In this document: one piece after another, positions 31,724 through 44,999 of the stretch | Layout: each line of letters opens with the position of its first letter | How positions within the stretch are numbered: the first letter of the stretch is position 1 | NCBI GenBank assembly: GCA_031769625.1 | Contig: JAUIMM010000213.1 | Coordinates: 5,537,501 to 5,601,500 of the forward strand | DNA: 64,000 bases | DNA from: Taudactylus pleione | Lineage: Eukaryota; Chordata; Amphibia; Anura; Myobatrachidae | Reading direction: 5' to 3' | Position numbers and translations under genes: made by a program | Notes under the pieces: generated by a model | The model's database searches: none | Told to the model about the DNA's origin: nothing | What the model saw: the letters and a program-made list of their open reading frames with translations, nothing else

Positions 31724-32994
31724 ATCCCATGCCATCCCAGGTCCTTCTGAGTATTTTAAACAAATGGTTCCCTGGATTACTACATAAGATTAGGTCCCAG
31801 GAGCCACTGCTCTTCCCTCCGTACCAGTACAATTTTTTGACTATGTATCCCGTACAGTGTGTAGCTATGGACAGTGATAGCCTTGCAGCGTAATCGGTCA
31901 GACCAGGCAACAAGATCTTCTACACCCTTGAAGCCTCTTCAGTGACAACCGGGATCATGCAACCATGGTACAAGGGCCGGGTTTGGCTTAGCTGAGCCCT
32001 GGAGACTTGAAATTGGCTGGTCAAAACAGAGTGCTCTCAAACCTCATCCTCCAATACAGAAGAAACGGGGGTGGGTCCTCATTCATTGTGACTATCACTA
32101 CATGCAGTGTGAAAACCTTTTCTCTTGTCACTCACAGGGTCTACACTTAGCCATTCAGAGTCAAACTGTAAAGTAGACCTCAGCAAAATCTATGTTGTTC
32201 AGACTGAAACCTTAGTTGCCAATGGCGACCTACTATCCGGTATTTGTCGAGCCCTGGCTTAATATCTTTATTTTAGGCAACACTGGGCTAAAATGTTGCC
32301 GGATGATTCACAAATTGCATAAAAAACAGAAAAGCCTAACAAGCGATAATTTGTCAGGGATTCGATGTGCAAAAACTGGATCTGCATTTCATGAAATTAC
32401 CCAAAGACTGGCTGCATGCTCAAAAAAGTTGCGTAAGGGGAGAATTCTGTTAGTTGCAGGGTTTACGCTGCGGCTAATGGATAAGCTGCCCGATTAGATT
32501 AGCTGCGGGAACCCTGCACGCTACTTGCCATCGGCGGGATTTTTCGTCGCAGGCTCAGAAGCTCAGAAGATCTTTCAGTGGCAGTACCCCACTCGTCCCA
32601 CAGGCTGCCACTAAAAATCGAATAATGGTCAGAGAGGAACGTCAAAGGGGTCGGGGTTCCTTATATTGTTTCAGATGTGTGTATACCTATAGCTCTTTCT
32701 TCAACCATTCTACGTTTATCTACTAAATCCAATTTCGCATATATTAGTATGTGTCAGGAATTATTTCCAGTTGGCAATCTCCAAGTCAAAATGTAAGTAT
32801 TTGCTTTGTAACTAGAGAGGTTGTGTAAATTTGAGGCGCTTATGCATATCTACTTGCATTCAATCAGCCTGACCTTGTTGATCTTGCAAGCAGTTTCTTT
32901 GACGAACTTGTGTTTTTATTTTTTTTGATACTGTACAGAACTCATTTTTGACTTATTGATCTGTATATCTTTTTTTTTTTATCTTCTTTTCTAG

Positions 32995-33090
<96 letters not shown>

Positions 33091-33304
33091 TAGTATTTTT
33101 AGTGCAGCTAAAATATCTAATTGTGTCTGATTTTTGACTGGCTACCTGAAGTGTGAGGTTCAATGCCTGTTCGTTGGCTATAATGTAGTTTTAAAAACAT
33201 TAGTTCCCCTCTCATTGTGTAGCGCTCGGGGTCAAACTTTTGATCAGTTCCTCTACTGGAACCTACAGGTAGGTGGCAAACAATAAGTAATAAAAAGCCA
33301 TTTA

Positions 33305-33812
33305 AAGTGGTAGATGTATTATAGCGGCACTACCGATGAGATGTATAAACATCTCATCAGCCGGAGCGGGGGAGCGTTAACTCCCCCCTCCGGCGCTACC
33401 AGCTAGAGACTTCAGCGCGTCAGCCTAGTGCTGATGCGCTGTGTCTCAGTCCCGGCCGGCTCCACTGAGCATGCGCGGGATCTCGCAAGTATCGTGAGAA
33501 CCCTGCGCGCAGCCTGGAGCCGGCAGCCACCGCAGCAGGGACAGCGCTGTCCCTGCTGTGGGGATAGGGCAGCGCCAGGTTGTAGCTGTCGATAGGAACA
33601 GCTACAGCAGGCCGAACGGTCAGGCGATCTGACTGTTCATACATGGCCCAGGCTATCGGCGCTGCTATCTTGTAGATTGCAACGCCGATAATGACAGGGG
33701 CGCCACTGTCATTTACCGCCAAACCCCCGGTCATACATCGGGTAGAAGCGGTATCAGCGCACCTAATGTGCGTGGATACCACTTCTGAGCTTCTTACATC
33801 GCCTCCAATGTC
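33305..33812. mobile_element. Hairpin-ladder element in DDA1 intron 2
   Basis: Ends GTGGTAGATGTA and, at the right, TACATCGCCTCC are a weak inverted pair. The interior is a chain of stems: GATGAGATGT/ACATCTCATC (around 33,335-33,358), a CCGGAG...CTCCGG stem, CAGCGCGTCAGC/GCTGATGCGCTG, GCCGGCTCC...GGAGCCGGC with a nested stem, the perfect palindrome AGCAGGGACAGC/GCTGTCCCTGCT (around 33,532-33,555), GTAGCTGT/ACAGCTAC, and a final AGAAGCGGTATC.../...GATACCACTTCT. The architecture matches 6,562-7,101 but the sequence and ends differ. Confidence 0.65.
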
Positions 33813-34201
33813 ACCTAATAGGGAGTTGGGCCTCCATGTATGGCCTGTATTTGTCCTGGCAATGAGTCTACTAGTGTCTCAAATTGTACAGGAGGATTTC
33901 TTGAAGGAGCAAGGAACACAACTGATGGCTCTTTAATTGATAATTATGCGTTGTCCGGCATTACTTCAGAATATCCCTTAAATGCTTGTTTGGATTTAAA
34001 GTCTGTGACTGAGCAGGCCATGACATGGATAATCATCATCTGCATACTGCTATCAAACAATTGTGTGACCACTTGCTCTGTGATGTCAACCTGCAGCTGC
34101 ATTTTATTTCTGGGACATCGGATATTTGTGGACTGTTTTTTCAGAATGCATAAATGTTAGTTTAAAGGGACAGTCTTACATGTTGAAAGGAAGTCCTCCA
34201 T

Positions 34202-34526
34202 GGGGCACGATTCTATTCAACGCAAAGTGAATAGCGTCGGGAATCAGCTCCCGGAGCTATTTAATTAATCACGCTGCTAAGCCCGACTAAGGATTTCTTC
34301 TCACATCCCTCCGGGGATGCGAGCAGAAATTCGCCAAAAGTCCAGACGCGATGATGAAAACTGCATCGCCGGGAAGTTTAGTCTGAGAATGCCCGTTCTC
34401 ACACATAAATACCCTGTTTTAAGGCGCGAGAACGAGCCTTGCCCGACCTAGCTTTGCGCAGAATTGAATAGCTCCGGAAGCTCATTCCCGGCACTATTCG
34501 CTTCGCGTTTAATTGATTCGTGCCCC
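34202..34526. mobile_element. Palindromic MITE (GGGGCACGATTC ends)
   Basis: GGGGCACGATTCTATTCAAC at the left is mirrored by the complement of GGGGCACGAATCAATTAAAC at the right, and AAGTGAATAG/CTATTCGCTT continue the pairing. Several internal stems are visible (e.g. CTCCCGGAGCTATT / AATAGCTCCGG). It lies in DDA1 intron 2. Confidence 0.7.
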
Positions 34527-35008
34527 ATGGTTCTACATAGACAAGAAACATTGACATATGCTTATTTTATCTAGACAAAGGTAAAATATTCATCATTTAT
34601 TTTATTTTTTTTCATATTGGAGGCAAACGCTCGCGTACATTAGAATACTTGAAAGGATTATAGGGGTGCCCGATCTACTTGGAATTAAATGTTGTGTTTA
34701 ATCAAAACTAAGATGTTCCCTACGTTGAGACAAAATAGCAAAAAAAATGGAGTAGTTCCATTACTCAAGACTGGGGTCATCGATGGTTAAATTGTTGATA
34801 ATTCTAGTATATAAGATCACCTAAGCATCATGGAACATACTTATAATAAAACGCATGTATTATTGTGAACATATACTGGGTTTCTACTGCGAGAATGGTG
34901 GTATACAAGGGACGTCTGCGCTGCCGCTCCGGCACCCTTACGGGCAGCGATGCCAGTATCGATCTGGGGTTCTCTGCGGGCATTCCGGGGTTCTCACATA
35001 GTTTAGTG

Positions 35009-36218
35009 CAGGGCTTGACAATTTTGAAAAAAAATTTACGAGCCAGACTGTCATCCGCAATCAAAATATATAAAAACTATAGAACACCACCAATGCCCCT
35101 TCAATGGTCCTCCAGGCTTCCCCACATTCCATCAAATCGTGATGCATGCCCGGCTCCGGTGTACAATTCATAGTATGCAAATTTAGTCTGCCCTACTGCA
35201 GTATCCCCAAAATATAGTCTGCACCACCAGTGCCCACAATACATGGTATGCCCCAATGTGGAAATGAATGTGTACAGGGAGGCAAGGCTGCTGCATCTAC
35301 TGCCTGTGATTGGATCTGAGACAACAGAAGAATGATAGGTGGTCTAGTACCTGACTAACTTGTAGCTGGGCAACTGTAGGAGCACCAGGGAATAAATCAT
35401 GTGGAGCTAATCCCGGTGAAGCTGTCTGACAAGGTCCATCATTCGTGCTATGTAGGAATAGGCCATGGAGTACGAGTAGCCCAGAGAGAAAAAACACCAT
35501 CCAGCAAGTGAGGAAGGTCAGCCAGCAGCATGTCAGAGTGACAGTGACACAGCGGCCCTTCTCCCGAGCTTGCTCCTGTGTCTCTTTAGCCAGGGGTTAA
35601 GCGGATATTGCGGTGCATGCTGCAGCGTCCGTAGTGTTGGTGTCCATAGTCCTGGGGTCTATTCCCACTGGCGGCAGGACTCACCTTGTGCTGATTAAAA
35701 AAAATCGTAATGTGCTGCAGGTCCTTTATCTTGTTCACCGGTGGGCTGTGTGCTCGGTCGCTAGGCGCTGTGGAGCTCTTCAGTGCACTGACACTGCCAC
35801 CAAGGCTCTCGGGTTGCAATGGGTCCTGAATCCTACTACCAGCGGGCTGTGTGATCTTAGCTGCAGGCCAGTGAGGTGTTGAGGGACTATCAATGCAGAA
35901 TGGCCGTCACTGCTGCCATGGCTCCCAGGTTGTTGTGTTACCAGCGAGCCAGTACTCTTGTCGACGCTGCAGCACGTCCTCCAGGACCCGCGTAAACTAT
36001 GAGACTAAGCGCCTCCAATCACAAAATGGGGATGGGTCCTAATTTGCATGTCCAATGTTGGATGCAATAGGCGTAGAGTGTTGAAGTATGCAGAGCAGTG
36101 TTTAGTGTCTAAACGAAAACTCACTGTAATCACTGCCTGGCTGGGGTCTCTGCAAATCCCGGCGCCAGATGTAAAATTTTAGTCGCCATAGCGACCTGGC
36201 GACCGGGATCGAGCCCTG
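35009..36218. mobile_element. 1.2-kb hAT-type element in DDA1 intron 2
   Basis: Left CAGGGCTTGACAATTTTG and right complement CAGGGCTCGATCCCGGTCGC. The 8-bp duplication GTTTAGTG is perfect (35001-35008, 36219-36226). The right end continues inward as GCCAGGTCGCTATGGCGACT, wording seen in other vertebrate CAGGGCTCGA hAT families. No transposase motif is found. Confidence 0.85.
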
Positions 36219-36475
36219 GTTTAGTGTGTACCCCAGCTTTACAGTTAGTGAATGTGCTTTGCTGTCTGATACTGTTCTAAAATTAATGCCAAATGCCCAC
36301 CTGTTTTATCGAATGGAAATTAGTATTTGTAGTCTATTTCTTGTTAAATAGGTAGATTATGTGCAGAGTTTCTGTAGTATGTGCAGCGAACATTGCAGGC
36401 AGTTTATTAATACTGATATGATAGGAACTTGTTTGTTTATGCAGGTACCTAGAGAGGGTAAAGTATATGTGCATT

Positions 36476-36664
36476 GGGGTTTATTTACAAAGTGTTGGGT
36501 TGTAAAACCCGACACTTCTGTTCGTGTTTATGCCCGGGTGTTTAAAAGGGCAGTGCTTTTCCTAGCTAGACACTGCTAGTAAAAGCACTGCTCTTTTAAA
36601 TATCGGGCATAGACATGAACAGAAGTGTTGGGTTTTACAACGTGACACGTTGTAAATAGACTCC
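36476..36664. mobile_element. Palindromic MITE
   Basis: GGGGTTTATTTACAAAGTGT is mirrored by the complement GGAGTCTATTTACAACGTGT. The arms pair almost end to end (GGGTTTTACAAC, GAACAGAAGTG, CGGGCATA and AAAAGCACTG blocks), leaving only a few unpaired central bases. Confidence 0.75.
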
Positions 36665-36924
36665 TTTGTTTCCACAGGCACTGAATGGGAAAGCCTATCA
36701 TGTTTAATGAATGAATTTCAGGCATTGGGCAGTAGTGTCTATAAAGCATGGTTTCCAAGAGATCAATTGTAAACACTACTTTTTGTAATACTATGAATGT
36801 CCAAATACCAGTATCCCTGTTCTTTTGTCAATTATTTAGGTGGGTAAAATACATGTTGTAAATGTCTGTTTTTTTTTTTTTTTTAACCTACTTTTAAATA
36901 ACCTTTAGAAGAATTGTCTTACAG

Positions 36925-36976
36925 AACAGACGGCCTTCAGTTTACCTCCCCACAAGAGAGTATCCTTCTGACCAAA
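36925..36976 (+). CDS. DDA1: DDA1 coding exon 3
   Basis: After a TTGTCTTACAG acceptor, 52 bases encode NRRPSVYLPTREYPSDQ plus the first base of an Ile codon, ending at a GTAAGT donor. This is the conserved central segment (NRRPSVYLPTREYPS) of DDA1. Entry is phase 0 and exit phase 1, matching the next exon. Confidence 0.95.
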
Positions 36977-37011
36977 GTAAGTGTGGTCGGTCTTCAAATG
37001 TTCGCTATGTA

Positions 37012-37597
<586 letters not shown>

Positions 37598-37737
37598 TGA
37601 CTACAACATAACTCAATTTGCTTTGTATCCTCATAGGGGTTACTGGAAAATGAGCCATGTTGTTCTAACGAATCTAAGTGATATGCACAGCCACCCATCG
37701 CTCAGAGTTGAGTTGGCCTCAATGTCCCTGTGTGTAA

Positions 37738-38062
37738 AGGGGCACATCCTCTGGTAGACTGTGAAACGACTGCACGATTACGACATTCTAATCGTGCAGT
37801 CATCTCACAATCTGTGCTGTGCCTACATTGAATGATCAGTCGTTCAGTGTAGACACCCCTCATCCCAGAACATGGCCAATCTGTCGTTATCGGCAGATTG
37901 AGCAGCATGTTTGGGCGATGAGAGATGTCAAAAACGACCAGTGGGAGCGCGCATTGCTGGTCGTTCTTGACATTATGCTGCCCGATTTGTGCCCGCTTAA
38001 CAAGCGATTTAACAATGTTATCGTTCAATCGCTCTATTTAATCGGGTAGTGGATACCCACCT
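37738..38062. mobile_element. Harbinger-like MITE (AGGTGNGTATCCACT family), copy 1
   Basis: Left AGGGGCACATCCTCTGGTAG and right complement AGGTGGGTATCCACTACCCG. TAA and TTA flank it. The interior (GAACGAC...GTCGTT, CGGCAGATTGA) matches the copy at 47,333-47,627. It lies in DDA1 intron 4. Confidence 0.7.
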
Positions 38063-40015
38063 TTAGTGTAGACTGGAATACATGTACAGATATTTTTAAG
38101 ACTCCTAAGGAATGATCAGCAACATAGCATTTTTTTCCTCCTATTCTGTAAAATATTTTAACTATATGTGCTGTTAATGCAGCTGCATTTATGTGGTAAT
38201 TCCATGTCAAAAGATTATCTGATTTGAAATGAACATTTAACACATAGCTGTGTATCTTCTGACAGCCCTGATGTCTGACTGCTTGATCTGAGAGCTAAAT
38301 TGCTAGACCTCTCTGATCTGGCTGTGATGGTATTGTCCAAATTCTGAAGTAATGTGTAACTTAGTGCTCTGGATATGTGACCATTTTACGTTCAACTTAA
38401 TTAACACTAGATGGGTGGGAGCAAGTTTTTGTTATATAATATTGAAAACAAACTTCAATATTATGTAGCTGAGAATGCTATTAGGAGCTGTACAGTACAT
38501 GCTGCTACTTTGTGTTCAGTCCAGGGTGCTGACTACTGAGGGTAGCACATCTTAATTTTGAAGGGCAAAATTTTGGACACATTAAAGCTGTCATACGCAC
38601 GTACATCTAGCCTCGATACGCCATGCAGTGTGACTTGCCTGGTGGTGAGTGAGCCGCCAGGTCCCAAGCTAATTATGCAATGCGACTAGGGCCCACCAGC
38701 AGATTGTGGTGGTTAATTTCATATGCAACATTGTACAAGTATATATGTGTGCAACTGAGTCTGTATATGAACCACAACAGAACTTGGAATGAAAAGCTGT
38801 AGCTGTCACACTAGCACTTTGTATACACATTCAGAGACTCAAGTGTCGCATATTAAATTAATTGGCACAATCCGCTGGTGTGTTGTAGTTGCGTTGCATT
38901 GCGACTTAGACGCGTTTTACTGCAAAAAGACGCCTGGTGCTAGCAGTCTCACGGGACCTGGTGTTAGAAGAGGGGCTTTTTAGCGCAACTGCAGCAAAGT
39001 ATGTATCTGTATACACACATCTGTATACAGTTCTATATACACATAAGTAATATAGTGTAACATTGATTATATGTTCTATAATATAATGCCCCTATTCACG
39101 TTGTGCCACACAGTAGTACCTACTTTATAGAGGAATGGGAACTAGAGTGGGTATGTCTGCCCATTCCTTTCTGATGGTTACACTGTACCAGAGACACTGA
39201 CTCCTGGTTTGATACTTCACTACTGTGAGAGGACAGAGGGCTCATTAGCAAGTAGCAGTAAGTATAAACTTGAGGGACCAGTAACTACATGGGGTCCCTG
39301 AGGAGAGTTACTACCCACTGTGCATACAACCAATGTTTTTCTCCACAAGCCCAGAGCCCACTACAACATACATACTGTGAATAGTTTGGGCCCAGAAGGA
39401 TGAGTTGGTCCAGAATCCACTGCACGCAGATTTGGTCTCATTCTGTACTGTGTAAATGGATCATGCTGAGTTGTACTTAAATTGCCATGGACCTGACGAG
39501 GAGGCTCCTCGCTGGCCTCTTCTCTTCCATCTGAAGACAGACTAGAGAGCTGGATTTGCCTTGCCTCAGCGGGAAGAGGCAAACCCAGCCCTGTCTCTCA
39601 CCAGATACTGCAGCATCCAATTGCATATGGAGTTCAATGGGGAGGGGGGAACGAGGCAGCTGGAAAGAGTGTGGGGGGGGGAACGAGGCAGCTGGAAAGA
39701 GTAGAGCGGACATAGTGGGAGAGAGCAGAGAAGTCCACCAGGAGGTCCGCTAAGCGGGGTGTTGCTGGCACGCTATATTTGGCAGGAGGTCAGCTGTGCG
39801 CCTTCATAATAGGCAAGGTGCATTTTAACATCAGCAAATTGTGTAGGAGGTGCCGCCCTGCAAATAAAGCCTAGCGGGAACACTAACGCTACAGTTGAAC
39901 TTGACTTTTTTCTTTTATTTCAATCTGATAAAAGTCTAACATTTTGTATTACTAGGCTAGGATTTGTGTTTTAATCATTTAACATTTTGTACCTACCTGT
40001 TTCTCTTTTCCACAG
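38063..40015 (+). other. DDA1 intron 4, rest
   Basis: No further exon is recognised. GAACGAGGCAGCTGGAAAGA is duplicated near 39,648 and 39,682. At 39,871-39,885 CTAGCGGGAACACTA is a lone end of the TAGYGTTC family. Confidence 0.45.
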
Positions 40016-40123
40016 AATGCTGCAAAGAAAAGGGACCAGGACCAGTTAGAAATAGGCGAAACATCTGCTCCTCCAAGAAAGATTGCTCGGACAGACAGTC
40101 AAGAAATGAATGAAGACACATAG
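40016..40123 (+). CDS. DDA1: DDA1 last coding exon
   Basis: After TTTCCACAG, the exon encodes [20 protein letters not shown] then [15 protein letters not shown] and TAG. This is the basic-acidic C-terminal tail of DDA1 (KKRDQ...SAPPRK.ARTDS..M.EDT), one residue shorter than the mammalian form in the acidic stretch. With exons 2-4 and an initiator Met, the protein is 101 residues, close to the family length. All reading phases agree, with no stop or frameshift, so the gene looks functional. Confidence 0.95.
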   Translation, partial: NAAKKRDQDQLEIGETSAPPRKIARTDSQEMNEDT

Positions 40124-41420
40124 GTGCCCTACTGTATCGCCCTTCCAGCTCGCTCCTCTATATACTTTTATTTTTTTTCCTCTCTCACAGCACAGGATCA
40201 CCTTGCAATGTGGGTGGGGGTATTGCCGCCTTCCCTCCAACTACATACCATTTCTGATCTCATAGAAGCCAAATTTGTATTTATTTCTTCCAGAATTTTA
40301 TTTATGCCGGGCGGAAACTCATTTGGAGCATAGGTGGAGTTGAAACATGTAGAACTTGTTTTTGTTTTGTTTTTTTCCCCTCCTCTTACTGCTGCTCACC
40401 ACAATGTGCATAGGTTTTTAACTTAACTTAATTTGTCCGGTTGTGCCAGACTCTGCTTTTGACTTTTTGCTCTCAGAATGTCTGACCCGGTGCAGCAAAG
40501 GTCCTGTTGGCTGCCAATGGATAACCTTTTTTTTAAGGGTGCAAGAAATTAACTTTTTTTTTTTTGCCAGTGAAATCTGCTTCAATTCAGAAGGTATAAA
40601 AATAAAATATTAGCTGATTCTCGACTCTACCACAGTGGATTTTTAGTTTGCTGAAATCAATCTTTTGCATGCAGTATTTGTCTTGTCCTTGCCTCACAAG
40701 CCTCCGAAACAGTGCGCTACACAGAATATGTATAGTTTCCTTTTTACTTTTTTGAAAACCATTACACATCTGACTTCTGTTCTTGAGCGATTTTTCTTTC
40801 TCCACTCCCCCATTGAACGCCTACAAAATGACTGGTGTGCCATAATGAACATCAATATTCTGCCCTAGAGAGACCTGCATGACAAACATACTAGGTGTGA
40901 CGCATTGGACTCCTACTACTTTGCTGTACATCCACAAAGAGCCCTGGTGTCTGTCCACTTATTGGTATCGCTAGCTGCCGGAGAAGCTAAACATCATCTC
41001 TAAAGTAGCCTGTTAAACAGTCGTCGCCTCTATACACTAGACTCGCTTGGATGGCCGCCAGTACCATTACCTGGGATTTTAGCACTGCATTGTTCACATC
41101 CAGGCAGGAAAAAGAATTACATCAATATTAACCAATTACATCTCAACAGGTTTTTTTTTTTTTACATTTGTTTCACCTATTTTATGGTAGTCTGGGAAGA
41201 GTAGCTTTAAGGTGTGTTATATATCATTAAAAGGACTTTGTGATCCAGAATGTTCTGTTTGCAAGTTTAAAACTCTGAACTTGGTCGCCAATAAAGCTCA
41301 AATAGTGCTTCCTGACTAGAAATGTTACCTAGAAATTTCTGTTGCACACTAGCTAGCCCTGATATGTCCTGTAGTAAGAAATAATCCTGTGGCCTTCCAA
41401 TAAAATCTCTGAAGCAGAGA
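40124..41420 (+). other. DDA1: DDA1 3' UTR
   Basis: No further coding sequence. Polyadenylation hexamers AATAAA occur at 40601-40606, 41290-41295 and 41399-41404, giving possible short and long 3' UTRs of about 0.5 and 1.2-1.3 kb. The true end is inferred. Confidence 0.5.
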
Positions 41421-42013
41421 TGGTCTGTATTTTCAATATATTTTAATTATGAAATTACTAATTATGTTTTGAAGCTGTACGCACACGGATTTGTTACGGC
41501 AGATGAACTTGGGTCTGAGTGTTGTATACTGCAGTATCTACACAGCTGATTAGTCCTTCATTAAGATCTCCTTATAAATGCACATTGATTTAGGCCTACA
41601 CTGGTCTAATTGGCAGTAAATCACAGACCTCAATCAATGTCTGAGAGGATCTTGTCACACTTAAGATAATTAGTAAATCAGATTTGATCATAATACAGTC
41701 AAATGTGGTTGAGGACATTATTCGGCAATGCTAAAGGTGCCCAATTGACTCTTGCTGATCATCCTGGTTCTGCATGCTTGAGATTCTTCATGGCCTTGTG
41801 TCTTTTAAATGTCTTGAGTGTAACGAATATACATAAGATATATATTAATCATCATTTAATAATAGTTGACAGTCACAACTGAGGTAAGAACTTGATATTG
41901 GAACACAAATTCTTGCAATCAACTTGATAGATATAACAAAACTGATTCTCCCCCCCCCCCCCCCCCCCCAAAAAAAAAAAAAAAGATATGGTAGACGTTG
42001 GAAATTGCACGAA
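41421..42013. other. Spacer with C20-A15 tract
   Basis: No gene seen. At 41950-41969 there are 20 consecutive C directly followed by 15 A (41970-41984). Confidence 0.6.
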
Positions 42014-42446
42014 GGGCCTGATTCAGAGTTTTCTGGTATTTTACAGCTGCTGCGACTATATACACAGCGACTTTGCAATTCTATGCTAATGCCACAGGAG
42101 GCATTTTGTGTCAATAGATGTCTCCTGCTGGCTACTGTGATGTGCTGCCTGAGTGAACATCTGCCATCTGAGTAACACTCAGGTTACTTAGGATGGCAGC
42201 CAGGATGAGTGAAGCTTTGTCAGAAGGCTAAGCCACTGGCCTCAGCACACCCAGAAAATGGGGCTGAAATGTCCCTGTTTTTATTGAGACACCCCCAAAA
42301 CGGGTGCAGAATGTCAATCAATCTGAGGCTTAGGGGGCACTGTGACAGTCATTGCAGACGCTGATCTGCAAATGTGCAGTACATATCCTGCATATGCATC
42401 AATTGGGAACCATTGGATTTGTAAGCAAACTACGTGTATCTGGCCC
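42014..42446. mobile_element. GGGCCTGATTCAGA-family element, diverged
   Basis: Left GGGCCTGATTCAGAGTTTTC and right complement GGGCCAGATACACG. Flanks GAA and TAA. The interior contains stems such as ATGCCTCCTG-type GCCACAGGAGGCATTTTG...GTCTCCTGCTGGC and CCATCTGAGTAAC/GTTACTTAGGATGG. It is a weaker hairpin ladder than the copies at 5.7-7.1 kb. Confidence 0.6.
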
Positions 42447-44588
42447 TAAGTCAGCATTTTTAAGTAACCAGTGATTTATACAAGTTAGCTTCCCGTTCCC
42501 TGCATTTTATGTTATAGCAGCTTTCTGGAACATAGTACAGCTGCTTTGCTTATAGAGCTATTTTTTTTTTATCTCCGATTGCCTTTATTTTTAACCATAT
42601 AATGTATTGGTAGGACTACTGTTACCCAGGCCTACAGTAAGTGCTTTTCCTACCCTGAACCTGAAGAAAATTCAGTGAAGACTTTCCCCTTTAAATAATG
42701 TGAACATGAGTGTCTCCCCACACCCATCTATGATGGACCATTTGGTAGCTGTGCCAGACATATTGGGGTCAATTCAACTAGAAGCAATCTTGGTGGTTCC
42801 GGTGTGGTGTACAGTGTGTACAAATCCTGTATATTACCATAGGCTTTACATTGTGTGTTTTCCTGAGTACCTCTATGAGATTGCTAGGTAAAATGCACAC
42901 TCTAGGCTGCTGTTGCCAACGTTCAATCACTGTCACAACGGGCCCATACATCGTTTTTAATTGAATTGCACAATTGCACCCATTGTGACTTATCTTGTAT
43001 AGGGAACATTGACTGGGTGACTGTTGCAATTGCTCAGGAATCTCCACACTTAGTAAGCCTGAAGCCTTCACTGCTATTCTTACTATTTCAGCTAAATATG
43101 AATCTGCAAAAAAACATCTATGGGGCATATCCAATTAGCTGCATTAACACGTTTTGCGAGTTAAAGTGGCCTGGTGCAAGGTTTTTGGTATTCAATTAGC
43201 CGCACACATTTAGCTGTGGTAATTATCAATAGGATTTAATGCAACTTTTTTTCTCGCAACCCTAGAACAGGGCAAGTTGTGAAAAATGTTTACAGGAGGA
43301 TTGTGCTTTGCTTGCCCTTCTCAGTGATGACACATCTGTGCAAATGCCGACTGTTCAAACCTAGAGGCCATCTATAAGCAGTTGTGAAATTTGTGATTTG
43401 AAAGTTACTGCTGCCAGATAATGCGATCAAAATCCATCAGATCAATAGCATTTAACGCCCAGCTTAACTCCGTCTAGCCACTGGTGATGAGGTTTGCTCC
43501 AAGAGGTAGAATTGGTCCTTGTGTGGCTAGCGTTACATTTCTCCATTTAAGAAGTGGAAATTGCTAATTGTAGGATAATACAACAATGAAAATTAGATCA
43601 TATGTAAGTACAATTTAGGATGTGGTTTATTTGAAATGGCTTGTAAATGGTATTGTGATATTATATTATATAGCCAATGACAAAATGTCAATTTCCTTAA
43701 CATGTCAATGAAATGCAGTGTTATGTAGCTTGCAGCTAGTGTTTAGGAAAGTAAGTAATTCAATGTAGAAATTATATGATGGCAAAAACCGAAAGATTGT
43801 CATGATCAGCAATACAGGAAAGTGATTCTTTTTATATATGATCACTGAAGTTTTCAATATCTGCAAAGTGAAGCTCATGATGGGTGTTTTACAGAAATAA
43901 TGTGAGATAGTGACCTAACATTTAAGGACCACTAACAACCAGTGTTAATTTTGTCGATGAAAATTAGGAAAAAGTATGTCAACATTTTTTTTGAGGACTA
44001 AATAATGATAATATAAATGTTTTTAAGAATTAAAATTAGAATGTAATCTGTTAAATTTTAAATAAGTGACTATGACCAAAACTAAATTTAAAATCCTTGT
44101 CAAAATTAACACTGATAATACATACACTACATTTAATTTGAAGTAGGGTTCTTTTACATTATTAAAGAATGATTCAGCAAGAGACAGAGAATTTCCCTTG
44201 TGGGTGCACTCTTTAGTATGACAAAAATTGTCAAACACCCAATATATGAGTATATTGCATTTTCCCACGGTGCACCACCAGCCACAAAATAGTTTTGATT
44301 GGGCAGGAAACTCCACCTCACAGTAATGAAAAATATAGCTGGTTTCCAACTGTAATTATTATTATTATTGTCATTACAATTTTCCTTTTCCTGTGCGGAC
44401 TTGTCAAACCCTTTCCCAGTGACATTATTAAAGAAGTATGTGTTCCAGATATTTGCAGAAAATAAATGACTGTTGTAAGAAACATAAGGCATTAATATGT
44501 ATATATGAGAGGAGTACTGCTGACTTCTAGTTTTCAATGGAATTTTAGTTCTTCAGAAAAATCCATTACTGCTTCATTAAACTGTTTA
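42447..44588. other. Unannotated stretch
   Basis: No gene seen. Lone MITE-like ends GGGGTCAATTCAACTAG (about 42,767) and GGGGCATATCCAATTAGC (about 43,124) have no clear partner. Confidence 0.4.
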
Positions 44589-44914
44589 GGTGCATACACA
44601 CACGATTTTTTGAATGATTATCGTTAAACGATAATCGTTTGAAAAAATCGTTCACTTTCTGAGTCAAACGATGAACAATTATTGTTCATGCGCGTTCACG
44701 TTTGTAGTTTGTAGTTCAGTCAGACTTGTCAACTCAACGATTTTCATTAAGTTAATATGCAAAAATCGTTTGTAGTTCATAAAAATCGTTCATTACATTT
44801 AAATGAACATAGTAAATGAACAACTTTAGTAAACTATTTTAGTTCATTTTTTCAAGGTAGAAAATCTTTTACTAAAATCGTTCATTAACTAAATCGTTGT
44901 GTGTGTATGCAGCT
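44589..44914. mobile_element. Harbinger-like MITE with repeated AAATCGTTCATT words
   Basis: Left GGTGCATACACACACGATTT and right complement AGCTGCATACACACACAACG. TTA is duplicated (44586-44588, 44915-44917). The interior has an ACGATTATCGTTTAACGAT-type inverted cluster and at least five AAATCGTT(T/C) words. Confidence 0.75.
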
Positions 44915-44999
44915 TTAGGTTTTAATCAGGATTTTAGTAATTTTTGCAAACAAAAAAAAAAGACTAAAATGTGACTTTAAACCAACTACAGTTCTAAAT

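Larger units (their letters stand above)
23981..32994 (+). other. DDA1 intron 1 (inferred), filled with transposons
   Basis: If the promoter assignment is right, this is one 9-kb intron. It holds a hAT MITE, a DIRS-like element, a poly(A)-tailed retroposed end and a hAT-like element, all listed separately. The stretches 23,981-24,660, 29,991-30,600, 30,646-31,295 and 31,732-32,990 show no recognisable gene. Confidence 0.5.
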
